The notes under the pieces: model-generated
What the model saw: the letters and a program-made list of their open reading frames with translations, nothing else
The model's database searches: none
Told to the model about the DNA's origin: nothing
Shown here: positions 39,226-42,982 of the stretch, one piece after another
Numbering within the stretch: position 1 is the stretch's first letter
How the letters are laid out: the number at the start of each line of letters is the position of its first letter
Translations under genes and position numbers: made by a program
Source: Alitibacter langaaensis DSM 22999
Lineage (GTDB): Bacteria; Pseudomonadota; Gammaproteobacteria; Enterobacterales; Pasteurellaceae
Direction of reading: 5' to 3'
DNA length: 42,982 nucleotides
Assembly: GCF_003096995.1 (NCBI RefSeq)
Contig: NZ_QENU01000015.1
Span: forward strand, 1-42,982

Positions 39226-40338
39226 TTAATCCTTCGGAAAAATTACGCCTAAACTGACCGCACTTTTCGCGCCCGTTACGCTAGGCAAATTGCTGGTTAA
39301 TCCATGAATGCGTTGATATGCGAGCCAAGCGAATGCCGCGGCTTCCACATAATCGCTGTCTAAGCCAAATTCATCGGTGGTTTTCACTTGCCATTGTGGC
39401 AACAGTGCGTTTAAACGCGCCATTAGCAATGGATTGCGCGCGCCGCCACCGCAGACTAACAATAAGCAGGGAAGATGTGCAGCGGCAAGTTGATCTAGCT
39501 CATTGGCAATGCTGCGTGCCGTGAATTCAAGCAAGGTGCGTTGTACATCTTGTGGCAAAAGTGCGGTCAAATTTTCCAATTTTTTATTAAGCCAAGCGAG
39601 ATTAAAAAGCTCCCTTCCCGTGCTTTTGGGTGCAGGCTGTTGGAAGAAAGGTTCAGCCAACAAATGGGCGAGCAATGTATCATTAACCTTGCCTGAATAC
39701 GCCCACTCCGCATTTTTGTCATAGCGTTTGCCTTGGTGCTGTTCAATCCACCCATCCATTAAGGTATTGCCGGGGCCGAGATCATAACCGATAGTTTCTG
39801 TATAAGGCGAGAGAACAGAAATATTGCTGATCCCGCCGATATTTAACATGACGGTGAAACGATCGTCTGCATGAAAAAGTGCTTGATGAAAAGCGGGTAC
39901 AAGGGGAGCCCCCTGTCCGCCCATCGCCATATCTTTACGGCGAAAATCGCCCACGGTTGTGATCTGGGTTTTCGCTGTCACTAAGTTCATATCGCCAATT
40001 TGCATGGTGAATGGCAGTGCGCCATTGGGGGAATGCCAGACGGTTTGCCCGTGGCAGCCAATGGCTTGAATCTGTTGAGGTTGAAGCTGATTTTGGGCTA
40101 AGAACTGATTCACCGAATCGGCGTAAAGTGCACCAAGTTGGTGATCAAGTTCGCCTAAATTTTGTAAACTGGTTGCGCCGCTGTGTAAAAGTGCGGTCAA
40201 TTTTTGGCGTAAATTTTCTGGCATCGGGATAAATTCACTTGCGCGCATTTGGGGCGGCGTGCAAGAAAAATCCACTAGGGCTAAATCCACCCCGTCTAGG
40301 CTTGTCCCCGACATAATGCCAATATATAACTCAGTCAT
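39226..40338 (-). CDS. anmK: Anhydro-N-acetylmuramic acid kinase
   Basis: AnmK opens and phosphorylates anhydro-MurNAc from cell-wall turnover, giving MurNAc 6-phosphate for MurQ. The 370-aa protein has [13 protein letters not shown] at the start, [12 protein letters not shown] in the middle and [10 protein letters not shown] near the end, the ATP and sugar sites of this sugar-kinase family. It is cotranscribed with murQ (3-bp gap). Three uptake signals lie inside. A terminator for the ABC exporter lies just upstream. Confidence 0.96.
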   Translation of the reverse strand: MTELYIGIMSGTSLDGVDLALVDFSCTPPQMRASEFIPMPENLRQKLTALLHSGATSLQNLGELDHQLGALYADSVNQFLAQNQLQPQQIQAIGCHGQTVWHSPNGALPFTMQIGDMNLVTAKTQITTVGDFRRKDMAMGGQGAPLVPAFHQALFHADDRFTVMLNIGGISNISVLSPYTETIGYDLGPGNTLMDGWIEQHQGKRYDKNAEWAYSGKVNDTLLAHLLAEPFFQQPAPKSTGRELFNLAWLNKKLENLTALLPQDVQRTLLEFTARSIANELDQLAAAHLPCLLLVCGGGARNPLLMARLNALLPQWQVKTTDEFGLDSDYVEAAAFAWLAYQRIHGLTSNLPSVTGAKSAVSLGVIFPKD

Positions 40339-40350
40339 AATTTCTCGAAT

Positions 40351-40383
40351 AAAATAAAAAGCCTGAACATCATTGCTCAGGCT
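40351..40383 (-). terminator. Terminator of the ABC exporter gene
   Basis: AGCCTGA (40360-40366) and TCAGGCT (40377-40383) form a 7-bp stem; on the minus strand TTTTTATTTT follows. It separates the exporter gene from anmK. Confidence 0.82.
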
Positions 40384-40392
40384 AAGTGAAGG

Positions 40393-42237
40393 CTAATCAA
40401 TGTGTTCGTTTAAGAAACCGCCACTTTGGTGTTGCCATAATTTGGCATATAAACCATTTTGCGCTAACAATTCTGCATGGGTGCCTTGCTCCACAATTTG
40501 CCCCTTATCCAGCACAATAAGGCGATCCATTGCAGCAATGGTGGAGAGACGGTGAGCAATGGCAATAACCGTTTTGTTTTCCATCATTTTGTCTAAACTT
40601 TCTTGAATTGCGGCTTCGACTTCGCTATCCAGCGCGCTGGTGGCTTCATCAAGCAATAAAATCGGCGCATCTTTTAACATCACGCGTGCAATTGCAATAC
40701 GTTGGCGTTGTCCGCCCGATAATTTCACGCCACGTTCGCCTACATGTGCGTCATAGCCACGACGCCCTTTTGCATCGCTCAGTTGCGGAATAAAATCTGC
40801 CGCTTCGGCACGTTTTGCCGCGTGGAACATATCTTCTTCCGTTGCATTCGGGCGACCATAAATAATGTTATCACGCACGGAACGATGCAGTAGCGAAGTG
40901 TCTTGTGTCACCAAACCAATTTGGCTGCGTAGGCTCTCTTGCTGAACATCCAAAATATTTTGCCCGTCAATGGTAATGTTACCTTTTTGTGCTTCGTAAA
41001 AACGTAACAGCAGATTAACGATAGTGGATTTTCCCGCACCTGAACGCCCAATAAGCCCCACTTTTTCGCCTGCTTTAATGGTTAAACTGAAATCATTAAG
41101 CAACGGTTTTTCTGGCGAATAGGCAAAATCGACATGCTCAAATTTAATTTCTCCGCGATTAATTTGCATTGGCACCGCATTAGGTTTATCGACAATTGTA
41201 TGCGGTTTGGACAGTGTTTCCATACCATCATTCACCGTACCAATGTTTTCAAATAAACGTGCCGATTCCCACATAATCCAATGGGCTAAGCCATTTACAC
41301 GCAATGCCATTGCCGTCGCGGTGGCAATCGCACCGACACCGATAGCGCCGTGTTGCCACAAATAAATCCCTAATGCCGCCGTGCTGAGAGTTAAGAAAAT
41401 ATTACTGCCATAAGTTAACACATCTAATAAGGTGGCTAGGCGCATTTGAGCATGGACCGTGACCATAAATTCTTTCATAGAACTTTTCGCATAGGCAGCT
41501 TCACGTTCGCCATGGGAAAATAATTTCACTGTGGTGATATTTGAATAAGCATCGGTAACTCGCCCAGTCATCAGCGAGCGAGCATCGGCTTGACGCTCAG
41601 CGGTTTTAGCCAATTTGGGAATTAAGAAATAAAGAATAACGGCAAAAATAAACATCCAAGCGATAAATGGCACAAGTAACCAGCCGTCAAAGGTGATTAA
41701 TACCACGCCTGACGTGATGAAATAAACGCTGACATAAACCACCATATTTGCCACAGTGAGTACCGTATCTCGCACAGCCAATGCGGTTTGCATCACCTTG
41801 GCGGATACGCGTCCTGCGAATTCATCTTGGTAAAAGCTAAGGCTTTGTCCGAGCATTAAACGGTGGAAATTCCAACGCAGACGCATAGGGAAAACCCCTT
41901 GCAAGGTTTGTAGGCGTACTGCTGAAGTGAGAAATACCCAGCCGATACTGAAGATTAAAAGCACAACCATGCCGATCAGATGGGGGCCTTTTTCTGCCCA
42001 TAAAGTTGCGGGCGAATAAGCACCGAGCCAATCTACAATTTTGCCCATAAATTGGAATAGCATCGCTTCAATGATACCGACACCCACTGTCAAAAATGAG
42101 AAAAAGGCGATCCAACCTTTTAATCCCTCTAGGCTAGACCAAATAAAACCCCATAATCCCTTGGCGGGCGTCTTGGGATCATCTTCAGGATAGGCATTAA
42201 TGCGGTTTTCAAACCACGAAAAAATTTTATGTAACAT
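40393..42237 (-). CDS. ABC exporter, fused membrane and ATPase domains
   Basis: The 614-aa half transporter would work as a homodimer or with a partner. A type IV exporter membrane domain (about 35-345, six helices) precedes the ATPase: Walker A GRSGAGKS (397-404), signature LSGGQ (506-510) and Walker B ILLLDE (526-531), followed by the switch histidine in IAHRLST. It resembles multidrug/lipid exporters (MsbA-like in shape) but the substrate is not predictable and it is not msbA by context. A hairpin with T-run lies directly before it, between recX and this gene. No strong ribosome site is seen. Confidence 0.88.
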   Translation of the reverse strand: MLHKIFSWFENRINAYPEDDPKTPAKGLWGFIWSSLEGLKGWIAFFSFLTVGVGIIEAMLFQFMGKIVDWLGAYSPATLWAEKGPHLIGMVVLLIFSIGWVFLTSAVRLQTLQGVFPMRLRWNFHRLMLGQSLSFYQDEFAGRVSAKVMQTALAVRDTVLTVANMVVYVSVYFITSGVVLITFDGWLLVPFIAWMFIFAVILYFLIPKLAKTAERQADARSLMTGRVTDAYSNITTVKLFSHGEREAAYAKSSMKEFMVTVHAQMRLATLLDVLTYGSNIFLTLSTAALGIYLWQHGAIGVGAIATATAMALRVNGLAHWIMWESARLFENIGTVNDGMETLSKPHTIVDKPNAVPMQINRGEIKFEHVDFAYSPEKPLLNDFSLTIKAGEKVGLIGRSGAGKSTIVNLLLRFYEAQKGNITIDGQNILDVQQESLRSQIGLVTQDTSLLHRSVRDNIIYGRPNATEEDMFHAAKRAEAADFIPQLSDAKGRRGYDAHVGERGVKLSGGQRQRIAIARVMLKDAPILLLDEATSALDSEVEAAIQESLDKMMENKTVIAIAHRLSTIAAMDRLIVLDKGQIVEQGTHAELLAQNGLYAKLWQHQSGGFLNEHID

Positions 42238-42263
42238 ATTTTATCTGACTATTTTTATAAAAT

Positions 42264-42298
42264 GAAAAAGGCAACGTAAGCGAATAGCTTAATTGCCT
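42264..42298 (-). terminator. Two-part hairpin between recX and the ABC exporter gene
   Basis: AGGCAA (42269-42274) pairs with TTGCCT (42293-42298), and inside it TAAGC (42277-42281) with GCTTA (42287-42291). On the minus strand T5 follows. It is a terminator for recX or an attenuator, since only about 26 bp remain before the exporter start codon. Confidence 0.7.
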
Positions 42299-42345
42299 AA
42301 AGTGCGGTCATTATACCGTTTATTTTCTAAGCAGCAAAATGAAAC

Positions 42346-42828
42346 CTAATAAAAATCTTCTCCACTACCAATAAAATCAGCAAAATCATCAGAATGGAAA
42401 CCATGAGACATCATATAGCGCCAAATTTTCTGCTTGCTTTTGGGATCTTGCTTTTGTTGGTAATCAGGAAATTTTTTACGCAATACAGAATGCGCAATTT
42501 CGCTCCAATCAATTTCACATTCCATAAGCACATCATCAATCAGTTCTGATTGGATTCCTTTCAGTTGGCGCAGCTCTTGTTTTATACGGCTTAGTCCGTA
42601 GCCACGTTGGGTGCGGGAATTTAGGTAATTTTCACAAAATCGGCGATCACTTTGCCAGTTTTTTTGCTGGCAATAAGCAAGCGTATTTTCAATATCTTCT
42701 TCTGTAAAGGCTTTTTCTTGCATTTTGCAACGAATTTCGTATTCACTGTATTCGCGGCGAGATAGCAAATTAACGACATAACCTAAAGCGAGAGCTGAGT
42801 AAGAAGTGTGAGTCATAGCATTTGGCAT
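42346..42828 (-). CDS. recX: Regulatory protein RecX
   Basis: RecX binds RecA filaments and inhibits recombinase and coprotease activity. The 160-aa all-helical protein has the family patterns LLSRREYSEYEIRCKM, NWQSDRRFCENYLNSR and RGYGLSRIKQELRQ. An alternative start at 42816 (M5) is possible; no good ribosome site precedes either. RecX normally follows recA, but here an IS-like end lies 59 bp upstream, so recA is either beyond the element or elsewhere. Confidence 0.94.
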   Translation of the reverse strand: MPNAMTHTSYSALALGYVVNLLSRREYSEYEIRCKMQEKAFTEEDIENTLAYCQQKNWQSDRRFCENYLNSRTQRGYGLSRIKQELRQLKGIQSELIDDVLMECEIDWSEIAHSVLRKKFPDYQQKQDPKSKQKIWRYMMSHGFHSDDFADFIGSGEDFY

Positions 42829-42834
42829 TTAGAA

Positions 42835-42861
42835 AAAGTGCGGTTAATTTAACCGCACTTT
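42835..42861. terminator. Inverted uptake-signal pair upstream of recX
   Basis: Uptake signals at 42836-42844 and 42852-42860 face each other in a 27-base dyad with 13-bp arms and a single central T. On the minus strand T5 follows. It could have been the terminator or attenuator after recA. Confidence 0.7.
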
Positions 42862-42886
42862 GTAATATTAAGGGAATATAAAACTT

Positions 42887-42982
42887 GGGGCTGACGTAGA
42901 TTAGCCCTAAATTTCACACCATTTTCGCAATGTTTTTAGCTGCATTTTGGGTGTTCCAAAGTTAAACCGAAATTCACATTCC
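42887..42982 (-). mobile_element. 3' end of an IS1016/IS1595-like insertion sequence, cut by the window edge
   Basis: From the right edge the minus strand reads ECEFRFNFGTPKMQ, then LKTLRKWCEI and TAG at 42907-42909. This is like the C-terminus of IS1016-group transposases (IS1595 family), which end in a similar ECEWRFN...LK segment. The stop is followed by GGGGCTGACGTAGATTAGCC on the plus strand from 42887, placed and shaped like the terminal inverted repeat. The rest lies outside the window, so target repeats and integrity cannot be judged. Confidence 0.65.

Overview
The window is a stretch of Pasteurellaceae chromosome. The clearest mark is the Haemophilus-type DNA uptake signal AAGTGCGGT: I count about 48 exact copies by eye on the two strands, roughly one per 0.9 kb, and several form terminator stems. 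The genes match Haemophilus/Aggregatibacter families (two-HPr FruB, yrdD-tsaC-aroE, cysQ-zwf-pgl-gnd, anmK-murQ, recX). GlpG is full length with its N-terminal cytoplasmic domain, unlike the short form I know from H. influenzae, so I lean towards Aggregatibacter or a related Haemophilus. That species call is an inference.

Left third (1-16 kb): a Dps-type ferritin (dps). Next, on the minus strand, is the fructose PTS operon fruB-fruK-fruA, with a recognisable CRP site and FruR-like operator upstream. A lipoprotein and a small membrane protein follow. glpG converges on the rmuC-glpE pair, and yrdD, a glutathione-transferase-like gene, tsaC and aroE run rightward into pckA. hslR and hslO (Hsp33) and the Nudix gene nudE come next.

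Middle (16-32 kb): a YdfG-type short-chain dehydrogenase, then cysQ and the oxidative pentose phosphate genes zwf, pgl and gnd. Two small genes, a DUF1304 membrane protein and an AT-rich unknown, lie between pgl and gnd. After a YfcZ-like gene come glyQ and glyS, separated by about 1.5 kb that holds a glutaredoxin-like gene, a truncated DUF1016 (YhcG-like) remnant and a lipoprotein. purL follows, behind a good PurR box.

Right third (32-43 kb): an AT-rich, uptake-signal-free gene of about 600 codons, broken by a single frameshift and ending in a strong terminator. This is the most unusual locus here; I do not recognise its family, and one segment could be a degenerate nuclease core. Leftward genes follow: tyrP behind two TyrR-like boxes; a cystine-type amino acid ABC transporter with a 19-bp palindrome and a direct repeat upstream; anmK-murQ for cell-wall sugar recycling; an ABC exporter; and recX. 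At the right edge lies the 3' end of an IS1016/IS1595-like transposase gene with its terminal repeat. Most of the window is ordinary core chromosome. The accessory pieces are at 20.65-21.3, 24.9-26.0, 32.4-34.2 and 42.9-42.98 kb.
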